NCBI RefSeq assembly: GCF_014648355.1
Contig: NZ_BMQY01000011.1
Span: 1 to 64,000, forward strand
DNA: 64,000 nt
Source of the DNA: Couchioplanes azureus
GTDB lineage: Bacteria; Actinomycetota; Actinomycetes; Mycobacteriales; Micromonosporaceae
Direction of reading: 5' to 3'
Below the pieces are notes generated by a model. It was not told the DNA's origin and made no database searches. It saw nothing but the letters and a program-made list of their open reading frames with translations. Position 1 is the stretch's first letter, and each line of letters begins with the position of its first letter. The translations under genes and the position numbers were made by a program. Of this stretch, positions 49,369-57,012 are shown in pieces.

Positions 49369-50610
49369 ATGAATACCTCTACCGCCGGCGCCGCCGTGAT
49401 CACCGGCATGGGCGTCGTCGCCCCCACGGGCATCGGGAGCGAGGAACACTGGCAGTCCGTGCTGAACGGCAAGACCGGCGTCGGCCGGATCACCCGGTTC
49501 GACCCGTCGGGCTATCCCGTACGCCTGGCCGGCGAGGTGGCGGACTTCACCGCCAAGGGCCGGGTGCCCGCCCGGCTGGTGCCGCAGACGGACCGCTGGA
49601 CCCACCTCGCGCTGGCGGCGGCCGACGCCGCCGTCGCCGACTCGGCCGTCGACCTCACGGCGCTGCCCGAGTACGAGATGGCCGTCGTGACCGCCAGCTC
49701 GTCCGGCGGCACCGACTTCGGCCAGCACGAGATGGAGCGCCTGTACCAGAACGGGCCCTCCTGGGTGGGCGCCTACCAGTCGATCGCCTGGTTCTACGCG
49801 GCGACGACGGGGCAGGTCTCCATCCGGCACGGTATGCGGGGGCCGTGCGGGGTGGTCTGCACCGAGCAGGCCGGCGGGCTGGACGCCATCGGCCAGGCCC
49901 GGCGGCTGCTGCGCGACCAGAGCCGCCTGGTGGTGACCGGCGGGACGGACAGCTCGCTGTGCCCGTACGGGCTCGTCGCCCAGATGGCCAACGGCCACCT
50001 GTCGACCGCCGAGGACGTCGGCCGGGCGTACCTGCCGTTCGACGACGACGCGGACGGGTACGTGCCCGGCGAGGGCGGCGCCATCCTGGTCGCCGAGCGG
50101 GGCGGCCCGCACACCGAGGGCCGCGGCTACGGCCGGGTGCTGGGCTACGCCGCCGGGTTCGACCAGTCCGCCCGGACCGGCCGGCGCCCGGTGCTGGCCG
50201 GCACGATCCGGCGGGCGCTCGACGACGCGCGCTGCGCCGCCGACGACATCGACGTCGTCTTCGCCGACGCCGCCGCCGACCCGGACCTCGACCGGATCGA
50301 GGCCGAGGCGCTGGCCGAGGTCTTCGGCACCCACGCGGTGCCGGTCACCGCGCCGAAGACCCTGACCGGCCGGCTCTACGGCGGAGGCGCCGCCCTGGAC
50401 GTCGCCACCGCCCTGCTGGCGCTGCGCGACGGGGTCATCCCGCACACCGTTGGACCCACCCGGATGCGCTCCGACGTCCCGATCGACCTGGTGCTCGACG
50501 TCCCCCGCGAGCGCCCGCTGCGGACCGCCCTGGTGGTCGCCCGCGGCTACGGCGGCTTCACCTCGGCCATGGTCCTCGGCCGCGGCGACCGTTCCGCTTC
50601 CGATCTCTAG
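49369..50610 (+). CDS. Type II PKS chain-length factor (KS-beta)
   Basis: 413 residues with a GGAAGG site before ATG. The active-site Cys of KS-alpha is Gln167 here (CTEQAGGLDA), the hallmark of KS-beta/CLF, which decarboxylates malonyl-ACP and sets chain length. 'SSGGTDFGQHEMERLYQNGP' is also typical. It partners the upstream KS-alpha. The spore-pigment-like neighbours suggest a long (20-24 carbon) chain, but the length cannot be read directly. Confidence 0.96.
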   Translation: MNTSTAGAAVITGMGVVAPTGIGSEEHWQSVLNGKTGVGRITRFDPSGYPVRLAGEVADFTAKGRVPARLVPQTDRWTHLALAAADAAVADSAVDLTALPEYEMAVVTASSSGGTDFGQHEMERLYQNGPSWVGAYQSIAWFYAATTGQVSIRHGMRGPCGVVCTEQAGGLDAIGQARRLLRDQSRLVVTGGTDSSLCPYGLVAQMANGHLSTAEDVGRAYLPFDDDADGYVPGEGGAILVAERGGPHTEGRGYGRVLGYAAGFDQSARTGRRPVLAGTIRRALDDARCAADDIDVVFADAAADPDLDRIEAEALAEVFGTHAVPVTAPKTLTGRLYGGGAALDVATALLALRDGVIPHTVGPTRMRSDVPIDLVLDVPRERPLRTALVVARGYGGFTSAMVLGRGDRSASDL

Positions 50611-50636
50611 TCGACTCCATCGAAAGGAACCTTCTC

Positions 50637-50900
50637 ATGTCCACGTTCGACGTCGCCGAGCTGCGCGAGATCATGAGCGTCAGCGTCGGTGTCGAGGACG
50701 ACGTCTACTTCGACGGCGACCACCTCGACGTACCCTTCGCCGACCTGGGGTTCGACTCGCTCGCCATCCTGGAGCTGGCCAGCCAGATCCAGCGCCGCTA
50801 CGGCGTGCAGATCCCCGACGAGGCCGTCACCGAGGAGATGACCAGCCCGCGCGCCGCCGTGGACTACGTCAACTCCCGGCTCGTCGCGGCGGTGGCGTGA
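50637..50900 (+). CDS. Type II PKS acyl carrier protein
   Basis: 87 residues. The phosphopantetheine Ser41 is in LGFDSLAIL, inside the usual four-helix fold ending in 'AVDYVNSRLV'. It completes the minimal PKS with the two genes before it. The site AAAGGAA lies about 10 nt before the ATG. The next gene starts one base after the stop. Confidence 0.96.
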   Translation: MSTFDVAELREIMSVSVGVEDDVYFDGDHLDVPFADLGFDSLAILELASQIQRRYGVQIPDEAVTEEMTSPRAAVDYVNSRLVAAVA

Positions 50901-50901
50901 C

Positions 50902-51360
50902 ATGTCCGGCCACACCGACAACTCCGTCGTCATCGACGCGCCCCTGGACCTGGTCTGGGACATGACGAACGACATCTCGCGCTGGACCGAGCTCTTCAGC
51001 GAGTACTCGGCGGCCGAGGTGCTGCACCGCGACGGCGACACCTTCCGGTTCCGGCTGGCCCTGCACCCCGACGAGAACGGCAAGGTCTGGGACTGGGTCT
51101 CCGAGCGGACGCTCGACCGTGCCTCCCGTACGGTGCGGGCCCAGCGGGTCGAGACCGGCGTGTTCAAGTACATGTCGCTGTTCTGGGAGTACACCGAGAC
51201 GCCCCAGGGCGTGCGGATGCGCTGGGTCCAGGACTTCGAGATGAAGCCGGTGGCGCCGATCGACGACGCCGCCATGACCGAGCGGCTCAACCGCAACACG
51301 GCCACGCAGATGAGCCTCATCAAGGACAAGGTCGAGGCGGCCGCCAAGGCCCGGGTCTGA
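50902..51360 (+). CDS. Polyketide aromatase/cyclase (SRPBCC, WhiE-ORFVI/TcmN N-terminal type)
   Basis: 152 residues, single START/SRPBCC domain: 'VVIDAPLDLVWDMTNDISRW', 'WDWVSERTLD', 'VFKYMSLFWEYTETPQGVRM'. Single-domain aromatases of this group fold and aromatise the first ring of unreduced chains (C9-C14 type). It directly follows the ACP as in whiE. Confidence 0.93.
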   Translation: MSGHTDNSVVIDAPLDLVWDMTNDISRWTELFSEYSAAEVLHRDGDTFRFRLALHPDENGKVWDWVSERTLDRASRTVRAQRVETGVFKYMSLFWEYTETPQGVRMRWVQDFEMKPVAPIDDAAMTERLNRNTATQMSLIKDKVEAAAKARV

Positions 51361-51363
51361 GCG

Positions 51364-51840
51364 ATGTCCGCTCTCTTCGTCGTGCTGATGCCGCTGGTGC
51401 TGCTGGCCAACGGCCTCGCCGCCGGGGTCCTGCTGGGCACCCAGCTCGGCGGATTCCCGCTGATGGCGGCGCTGCCCCCGGACCGGTACGTGCACGCCCA
51501 CGCGTTCTTCTCCACCAGGTACGACCCGTTCATGCCGATCTGCCTGGTGACCACGGCGCTCGGGGACGCGGTGCTGGCCGTGGTGGCGCCCGGCCCCGGC
51601 GCGTGGGTGCTGCACCTGACCGGGACGGTGCTGGCCGGCGGCACCGTCGTCATCTCACTCACCAAGAACGTGCCCATCAACCGATGGGTGCAGCAGCTCG
51701 ACCCCGACCGCCTGCCGTCCGGCTTCGACTACGCGGGGCGGCGGCGGGCCTGGGGGCGCTGGAACTCGCTACGAAGCTGGCTGACCGTGGCGGCGCTGGT
51801 GGTCAACTGCGCCGCGGTGGCGCTGGCGCTCCGACCTTAA
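51364..51840 (+). CDS. DUF1772 membrane protein, copy 2
   Basis: 158 residues with four transmembrane helices and the loop 'VPINRWVQQLDPDRLPSGFD' also found in the copy at 34264. This superfamily includes anthrone-oxygenase-like proteins. It is coupled to the aromatase gene (3-bp gap), so it probably tailors or helps oxygenate the polyketide at the membrane. Confidence 0.82.
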   Translation: MSALFVVLMPLVLLANGLAAGVLLGTQLGGFPLMAALPPDRYVHAHAFFSTRYDPFMPICLVTTALGDAVLAVVAPGPGAWVLHLTGTVLAGGTVVISLTKNVPINRWVQQLDPDRLPSGFDYAGRRRAWGRWNSLRSWLTVAALVVNCAAVALALRP

Positions 51841-51850
51841 GGAGAATCGG

Positions 51851-52603
51851 GTGAACCTCGGATTGAACGGTAAGAAGGCGCTGGTGACCGGCGGGGTGCG
51901 CGGCGTCGGCCGCGGCATCGTGCTGGCCCTGGCCCGCGCCGGTGTGGACGTCGTGACGTGCTACCGGCAGGACAGCGAGCTGGTCGCGTCGCTGGAACGC
52001 GAGCTCAAGGAGATCGGCGGCAACCACCTGGTGCTGCAGGCCGACATCGCCGACCCGGCCCAGGTGACGATCCTGCTGGACAAGATCCGCGACACGTTCG
52101 GCAGCCTCGACCTGGTGGTCAACAACGCCGGTGCGATCAGCCACATCCCGTACGCCGAGCTCCCCGAGCAGGAGTGGCGGCGGGTCATCGACACCAACCT
52201 CACGGCGCCGTACCTCATCATCCAGGGCGCGCTGCCGCTGCTGTCCGAGGGTGCCTCGGTGGTCAGCATCGGCTCCAAGTCGTCCGAGGTCGGCATCCCG
52301 CTGCGGGCGCACTACACGGCGACCAAGGCCGCGCTGCGGGGGCTCACCCGCTCGCTGGCCAAGGAGTTCGGCGGGCGCGGCCTGCGGTTCAACGTCCTGG
52401 CCCTCGGCGTGATCGAGACCGAGGCGATGGACGCCATGCCGGCGGAGCAGGCCGCGATGATGCGCAAGCGGTACAGCGAGAAGACCGCGCTGGGCCGGCT
52501 GGGCACCCCGGACGAGGTCGCGGGCGCGGTGCTCTGGCTAGCCAGCGACCTGTCGCGCTACGTCACCGGCGCCACCATCCACGTCGACGGAGGAATCTCA
52601 TGA
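51851..52603 (+). CDS. SDR ketoreductase, second copy in the PKS operon
   Basis: 250 residues from GTG 51851 with an AGGAGA site. Cofactor motif TGGVRGVG (one change from the usual TGxxxGIG), 'LVVNNAGAISH', catalytic Ser in VVSIGSKSS and Tyr-Lys in HYTATK. The end 'GATIHVDGGIS' is typical of FabG-like enzymes. It is a relative of the SDR at 46538 and may reduce a different ring position. Its stop overlaps the next start (ATGA). Confidence 0.9.
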   Translation: MNLGLNGKKALVTGGVRGVGRGIVLALARAGVDVVTCYRQDSELVASLERELKEIGGNHLVLQADIADPAQVTILLDKIRDTFGSLDLVVNNAGAISHIPYAELPEQEWRRVIDTNLTAPYLIIQGALPLLSEGASVVSIGSKSSEVGIPLRAHYTATKAALRGLTRSLAKEFGGRGLRFNVLALGVIETEAMDAMPAEQAAMMRKRYSEKTALGRLGTPDEVAGAVLWLASDLSRYVTGATIHVDGGIS

Positions 52604-52953
52604 CCACCGACACCACGTTCCGCGTCATGCTCAAGATGCACATCAAGCCGGGCATGGCGGAGGAGTTCGAGAAGACCTGGGTAGCCGTCGGCGACTCGGT
52701 CACCTCGCACCCCGCCAACCTGGGCCAGTGGCTGTCGCGCAGCACCGACGAGGACGGCGTCTACTACATCGTCAGCGACTGGGTGGACGAGGCGCGCTTC
52801 CGCGAGTTCGAGACCAGCGACCGGCACCTCGAGCACCGGCAGAAGCTGCACCCGTACCGGTCGGGCGGCTCGATGAGCACCATGGAGGTGGTCGCGTTCG
52901 TCGCGCCTTCCGCCACGGTCCGCACCCACGCCGAGTGGCTGGCGGCAGCCTGA
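52600..52953 (+). CDS. Antibiotic biosynthesis monooxygenase (ABM), copy 1
   Basis: 117 residues. Ferredoxin-like ABM fold: 'FRVMLKMHIKPGMAEEFEKT', 'WLSRSTDEDGVYYIVSDWVD' and 'FREFETSDRHLEH'. ActVA-ORF6-type enzymes oxidise anthrones to quinones without cofactors. It overlaps both neighbours, so the two ABM proteins are made in fixed proportion and may form a heterodimer. Confidence 0.88.
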   Translation: MTTDTTFRVMLKMHIKPGMAEEFEKTWVAVGDSVTSHPANLGQWLSRSTDEDGVYYIVSDWVDEARFREFETSDRHLEHRQKLHPYRSGGSMSTMEVVAFVAPSATVRTHAEWLAAA

Positions 52954-53255
52954 TGGGAGCCGAGCTGCGGGTGCTCGTCTACCACGCCACCGAGGACGTG
53001 GCCGGCGTGCACAAGGCCTACCACGACGTGAGCGGGGTCCTCGCCGAGGTGCCCGGCATGCTCGGCAACGAGCTGCTGCGCTCGGTGCCGGATCCCACCG
53101 GGTTCGTGGTGGTGAGCCGCTGGGCCGACCTGGCGGCGTTCCGGGAGTGGGAACAGGGACCCGCGCACCGGGCGAGCACCGCGCCGCTCCGGCCGTTCCG
53201 GGACACCCGCATGGCCATGCCGTTCGGGGTCTACGAGGTGCAGGCGTCCTACTAG
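52953..53255 (+). CDS. Antibiotic biosynthesis monooxygenase (ABM), copy 2
   Basis: 100 residues. 'LRVLVYHATEDVAGVHKAYH', 'VPGMLGNELLRSVPDPTGF' and 'WADLAAFREWEQGPAHR' match the ABM family. It is the last gene of the operon (TGATG overlap with copy 1) and is followed by a 12-bp-stem terminator. Confidence 0.87.
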   Translation: MGAELRVLVYHATEDVAGVHKAYHDVSGVLAEVPGMLGNELLRSVPDPTGFVVVSRWADLAAFREWEQGPAHRASTAPLRPFRDTRMAMPFGVYEVQASY

Positions 53256-53264
53256 GACGCCGCG

Positions 53265-53292
53265 GCTCCGGTCGCCGTCAGGCGACCGGAGC
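53265..53292. terminator. Bidirectional terminator ending the PKS operon
   Basis: Perfect 12-bp stem (GCTCCGGTCGCC / GGCGACCGGAGC) with a GTCA loop; the loop contains the stop codon of the convergent GlxA-like gene. Confidence 0.88.
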
Positions 53293-54258
53293 CCGGGCGC
53301 GGAAGGCGGCCCGGTAGGACTGCGGCGGCACACCCACGATCCGGCGGAAGTGCGGGCGCATCGTCACGCCGTCGGCGAACCCGCTGGCCCGGGCGACGGC
53401 GTCGACGTCGAGGCCGGTCGTGGACAGCAGCTGCTGGGCGTGCAGCACCCGCTGGTGGATCAGCCATTGCAGAGGCGAGCAGCCGGTCGTCTCACGAAAG
53501 CGCCGGTCGAAGGTGCGCCGGCTCAGGTGCGCCGCGCCGGCCAGGCCGGCGACGTCCAGCCCGGTGTCGGCCAAGCGGTCGAGCGCGTACCGCATCGCGT
53601 CGGCGATGGCGTCACCGGTGCGCAGCTCCGGCACCGGCCGCTCCACGAACTGCGCCTGCCCGCCGGCCCGCTGGGGCGCGACGACGAGCGCGCGGGCGAC
53701 CGTGTTGGCCGCGTCCGGTCCGTGGTCGCGGCGCAGCAGGTGCAGGCAGGCGTCGAGACCGGCGGCGCTGCCGGCGCTGGTGACGATGGTGCCCTCGTCG
53801 ACGAAGAGGGCGTCGGCGGCCACCTCGACGCGGGGGTACCGGTCGGCGAACTCGCGCAGGTGCCACCAGTGCGTGGTGGCCCGGCGGCCGTCGAGCAGCC
53901 CGGCCTCGGCGAGCACGAAGGCGCCCAGGCACAGCCCCACGACGACGGCGCCCTCCCGATGGGCCCGCCGGAGCAGATCGAGGATCTCCTCCTCGACCGG
54001 TGCCCCGCCCGGCTCGCGCCATGCGGGAACGATGACCACCCCCGCCTCGTCGAGCGCGGCCGGTGGATGAGGGGCGTGCAGCGCGATGCCGGCGGTCGTG
54101 GCGATCGGGCGACCGTGCTCGCTCGCGACCCGCACGTCGAAGCGGGGGCCGCCCCGGCGGCTCTGGTCGATGCCGAACACCCGCGGCGCCACGCCCACCT
54201 CCATCAGTGGGGCGCCGTCGCCGATGAGCACGCCTACGGTCGTCGGGCTCCGAGTCAT
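53278..54258 (-). CDS. GlxA-type AraC-family transcriptional regulator
   Basis: 326 residues. The N-terminal DJ-1/PfpI domain has the elbow VVGLCLGAFVLAEAG with its Cys, and 'TSAGSAAGLDACLHLLRRD'. The C-terminal AraC helix-turn-helix shows 'AHLSRRTFDRRFRETTGCSP' and 'GFADGVTMRPHFRRIVGVPP'. Such regulators sense small molecules or redox state. It is divergent from the MBL-fold hydrolase with a 70-bp gap, so that gene is its most likely target. It probably marks a non-biosynthetic interlude inside the region. Confidence 0.92.
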   Translation of the reverse strand: MTRSPTTVGVLIGDGAPLMEVGVAPRVFGIDQSRRGGPRFDVRVASEHGRPIATTAGIALHAPHPPAALDEAGVVIVPAWREPGGAPVEEEILDLLRRAHREGAVVVGLCLGAFVLAEAGLLDGRRATTHWWHLREFADRYPRVEVAADALFVDEGTIVTSAGSAAGLDACLHLLRRDHGPDAANTVARALVVAPQRAGGQAQFVERPVPELRTGDAIADAMRYALDRLADTGLDVAGLAGAAHLSRRTFDRRFRETTGCSPLQWLIHQRVLHAQQLLSTTGLDVDAVARASGFADGVTMRPHFRRIVGVPPQSYRAAFRARAPVA

Positions 54259-54328
54259 GGCGTGAATCTATCGCAGGATGGCTTTTGAGCCACTGTCCGT
54301 CGTCCGCGGCCCACCGCAGACTCGACTC

Positions 54329-55117
54329 ATGACCTTGCACATCCGCCACTTCGGCGGCCCGACCGCGACGTTCACGCTCGGCGGCCTCACCTTCATGACC
54401 GACCCCACGTTCGACGCGCCGGGCGACTACCACCTCGGTTCCCACACCACCCTGACCAAGACGGCGCCGGCCGCCGGCACGCCGGCCGACGCCGGTCCCG
54501 TCGACGTCGTCCTGCTCTCCCACGACCACCATCCCGACAACCTCGACGACGCGGGCCGCGCCTTCTGCGCCACCGTGCCCCTGGTGGTGTCCACCCCTGC
54601 CGCCGCGGACCGGATGGGTCCGCCGGTGCGGCCCCTGGCGGCCTGGGCCCACCTCGACCTGCCGCGGCCCGACCGCGCCGGCGACCTGCGGGTGACCGCC
54701 GTCCCCGCCCAGCACGGCCCCGACGGCACCGACCATCTCACCGGCCCCGTCACCGGCTTCGTGCTGCAGGGCGACGACCTGCCCGCCGTGTACGTCAGCG
54801 GCGACAACGCCTCGCTGCGGGTCGTCGGGGAGATCGCCACCCGGTTCCCGGGGATCGACGTCGCGATCCTGTTCGGCGGCAGGGCACGGACCCGGGTGCT
54901 CGGCGACGCGAACCTCACCCTCGACGCCGCCGGCATGGTCCAGGCGGCCCGCACCCTCGGCGTCTCGACCGTGGTGCCGGTCCATGTGGACGGCTGGGCC
55001 CACTTCACCGAGGGCATCGGCGACGTCCGCGCCGCGTTCGCCGCCGCCGGCCTGGCCGGCATGCTCCACGTGCCGGGCGGCCGCCGGGTGTCCGGGGCGG
55101 TGGTGCCGTCCTCCTGA
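54329..55117 (+). CDS. MBL-fold (UlaG-like) metallohydrolase
   Basis: 262 residues from ATG 54329. The metal motif is SHDHHPDNLDD, with further ligands 'AQHGPDG' and 'VYVSGDNAS'. 'ATFTLGGLTFMTDPTFDAPG' opens the beta-lactamase fold as in UlaG/YcfN relatives. Typical activities are lactonase, phosphodiesterase or N-acylphosphatidylethanolamine-type hydrolase. The substrate is unknown; divergent pairing with a GlxA-type regulator suggests induction by that substrate. Confidence 0.86.
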   Translation: MTLHIRHFGGPTATFTLGGLTFMTDPTFDAPGDYHLGSHTTLTKTAPAAGTPADAGPVDVVLLSHDHHPDNLDDAGRAFCATVPLVVSTPAAADRMGPPVRPLAAWAHLDLPRPDRAGDLRVTAVPAQHGPDGTDHLTGPVTGFVLQGDDLPAVYVSGDNASLRVVGEIATRFPGIDVAILFGGRARTRVLGDANLTLDAAGMVQAARTLGVSTVVPVHVDGWAHFTEGIGDVRAAFAAAGLAGMLHVPGGRRVSGAVVPSS

Positions 55118-55169
55118 CGCGCACGGGGCCTGGCGGATCGTCGAGGGCCTGCTCGGTACGCTCGCGACC

Positions 55170-56189
55170 ATGAAACGTCGTGGTGTCACGGTCATCGCGG
55201 GCGTCGTGGTCACCGCCCTGCTCGGCGCCGGTGCCGGGCTCTGTCCGCTGCCGTACGTGGTGCTCGGGCCGGGCCCCACGGTCGACACCCTGGGCCGCCA
55301 CGAGGGTGAGCCGGTGATCAGGGTGTCCGGTGCCAAGGAGTCCGCCTCCGCGGGACAGCTGCGGCTGACCACCGTGCAGGTGGAGAGCGAGGTCGGGCTC
55401 CCGGAGGCGGTCGCGAGCTGGTTCGACGGCGACCGGGCGCTGGCCCCGCGCAGCGTCGTCTACCCACCGGGGCGGAGCACCGAGCAGGTCGACCGCGAGA
55501 ACACCGAGCTGTTCGCGACCTCCCAGCGCACCGCCGAGACGGTCGCCCTGCGCGAGCTGGGTCATCCGCCCCGGCCGCAGGTGACCGCGGTGACCCCCGG
55601 TGGCCCCTCTGCCGGCGCGCTGCGCGTGGGCGACGTGATCACCGGCGTCGGCGATCAGGGCGTGGACACCGCGGAGACGTTCACCCGCCTGACCGGTCAC
55701 GTGGCCTCCGGCACCGAGCTGACCATCGCGTACACCCGGGCGGGGCGGGCCGGCAGCGCGACGGTCACTTCGCAGGGCGGGTTCGTCGGTATCGGAGCGC
55801 GGGTCGAGCAGAAGTCGCAGGCGCCGTTCACCGTGGCGATCGCGCTCGACGAGATCGGCGGGCCCAGCGCGGGGCTGATGTTCACGCTCGGCATCATCGA
55901 CAAGCTGACCCCGGCCGACCTCACCGGCGGGCGGATCGTCGCCGGTACCGGAAGCATCGACGACGCCGGTGCGGTCGGGCCGATCGGTGGCATCCCGCAG
56001 AAGCTCGTCGCGGCCCGGGCGGCCGGTGCGCAGCTGTTCCTGGTGCCCGAGGGCAACTGTGCCGAGGCGGCCCGCAACGCCGTCCCGGGACTGCCCATGG
56101 CCAAGGTCGCCACGGTCGCCGAGGCGCTCACGGCGTTGCGGACCTTGGCGGCGGGCGGCGTCCCCGCGGGCTGCCCGTCCGCGGGCTGA
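55170..56189 (+). CDS. Lon-like PDZ serine protease (YlbL/S16 family)
   Basis: 339 residues. One N-terminal transmembrane helix (8-28) anchors the protein outside the cytoplasm. A PDZ domain spans about 130-215 ('VTPGGPSAGALRVGDVITGV'). The S16 domain has the Ser-Lys dyad in GGPSAGLMF and GGIPQKLVAARAAG. Actinobacteria carry such a protein as a conserved envelope protease. No link to the biosynthetic genes is evident. Confidence 0.93.
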   Translation: MKRRGVTVIAGVVVTALLGAGAGLCPLPYVVLGPGPTVDTLGRHEGEPVIRVSGAKESASAGQLRLTTVQVESEVGLPEAVASWFDGDRALAPRSVVYPPGRSTEQVDRENTELFATSQRTAETVALRELGHPPRPQVTAVTPGGPSAGALRVGDVITGVGDQGVDTAETFTRLTGHVASGTELTIAYTRAGRAGSATVTSQGGFVGIGARVEQKSQAPFTVAIALDEIGGPSAGLMFTLGIIDKLTPADLTGGRIVAGTGSIDDAGAVGPIGGIPQKLVAARAAGAQLFLVPEGNCAEAARNAVPGLPMAKVATVAEALTALRTLAAGGVPAGCPSAG

Positions 56190-56200
56190 CCGCGTTGACT

Positions 56201-56239
56201 TTCCGAGTTGGAATGTGATTGTCTTTCCGCCATGGAAAG
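56201..56239. promoter_or_regulatory. Two TTTCC-N5-GGAAA inverted repeats over a promoter
   Basis: TTCC-GAGTT-GGAA centred at 56207 and CTTTCC-GCCAT-GGAAAG centred at 56231 are 24 bp apart. A TTGACT -35-like hexamer at 56195 precedes the first and the second spans the ATG at 56232. This looks like an operator pair for the winged-helix regulator encoded downstream in the same operon. Confidence 0.6.
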
Positions 56240-56675
56240 TAATGCCGCTCAGCAGCTCGCCGCCATCGCCGACACCCGGGCGGCCGTCGCCGACCGCCTG
56301 GTCACCCCCTTCTGGTACCACCCGCTCCTCGGCCTGCTCGTGGCCGGCTACATCGTCGGCATGAGCGTCGGTGACACCGCGGTCAAGCTCGCCTCCGGGG
56401 TGTTGTTCAGCGCGGGGGCGGCCGCCCTCGCCGTCGCCTACCGGCAGCGCACCGGCATCTGGGTGTCCGGTCTCGGCGCGGGACGCGCCGGCCGGTGGGC
56501 GATCGCGCTGGGTGCCCTGATCGGCGTCGCCGCCGCCACCGCGTGGGCCACCGCCACCTACACCGACCTGCGGTGGCCGGTGTGGACCCTCGCCGTCGCG
56601 GGCCTCGTCGGCACCGTCGTCATCGGCCGCCGGTTCGACACCGCGCTGCGCGCCCAGCTGCGAGCGGCCGCGTGA
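56232..56675 (+). CDS. Small integral membrane protein, regulator-linked
   Basis: 147 residues from ATG 56232, which sits within an operator-like palindrome; a leaderless transcript is likely as no ribosome site is visible. Four hydrophobic segments follow an N-terminal amphipathic stretch. No family motif was recognised beyond resemblance to small membrane proteins that travel with an HTH_34-type regulator. The stop overlaps the regulator start (GTGA). Confidence 0.7.
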   Translation: MESNAAQQLAAIADTRAAVADRLVTPFWYHPLLGLLVAGYIVGMSVGDTAVKLASGVLFSAGAAALAVAYRQRTGIWVSGLGAGRAGRWAIALGALIGVAAATAWATATYTDLRWPVWTLAVAGLVGTVVIGRRFDTALRAQLRAAA

Positions 56676-56983
56676 GCGAGGGGTTCGACGACACCATCCA
56701 CGCCCCCCACCGGCTGCGGATCTGCGCCTTCCTCGACGCCACCACGAGCACCGAGTTCGGCGTCCTGCGCGACGTGCTCGGCGTCGCCGACTCGGTGCTG
56801 AGCAAACACCTCAAGGTCCTCCAGGACGCCGGCCACGTGGAGATCTCCAAACCCACCGGCCGGGGGCGGGTGAAGACCTGGGTCAGCCTCACCCCCGGCG
56901 GCAAGCAGGCCTACCACCGCCACGTCGCCGCGCTCCGGGCACTGATCGACAGTCCCGGACCGGCCGGCCATCCTGCCGGGTGA
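56672..56983 (+). CDS. Winged-helix transcriptional regulator (HTH_34/MarR-like)
   Basis: 103 residues. 'HAPHRLRICAFLDATTSTEF', 'VADSVLSKHLKVLQDAGHVE' and 'GRGRVKTWVSLTPGGKQAY' form a complete winged helix of the PF13601 type. It is co-translated with the membrane protein and probably represses its own operon through the paired inverted repeats upstream. Confidence 0.88.
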   Translation: MSEGFDDTIHAPHRLRICAFLDATTSTEFGVLRDVLGVADSVLSKHLKVLQDAGHVEISKPTGRGRVKTWVSLTPGGKQAYHRHVAALRALIDSPGPAGHPAG

Positions 56984-57012
56984 CCCGGCCGCCGGCGCGG
57001 TCGGCGGCGAGC

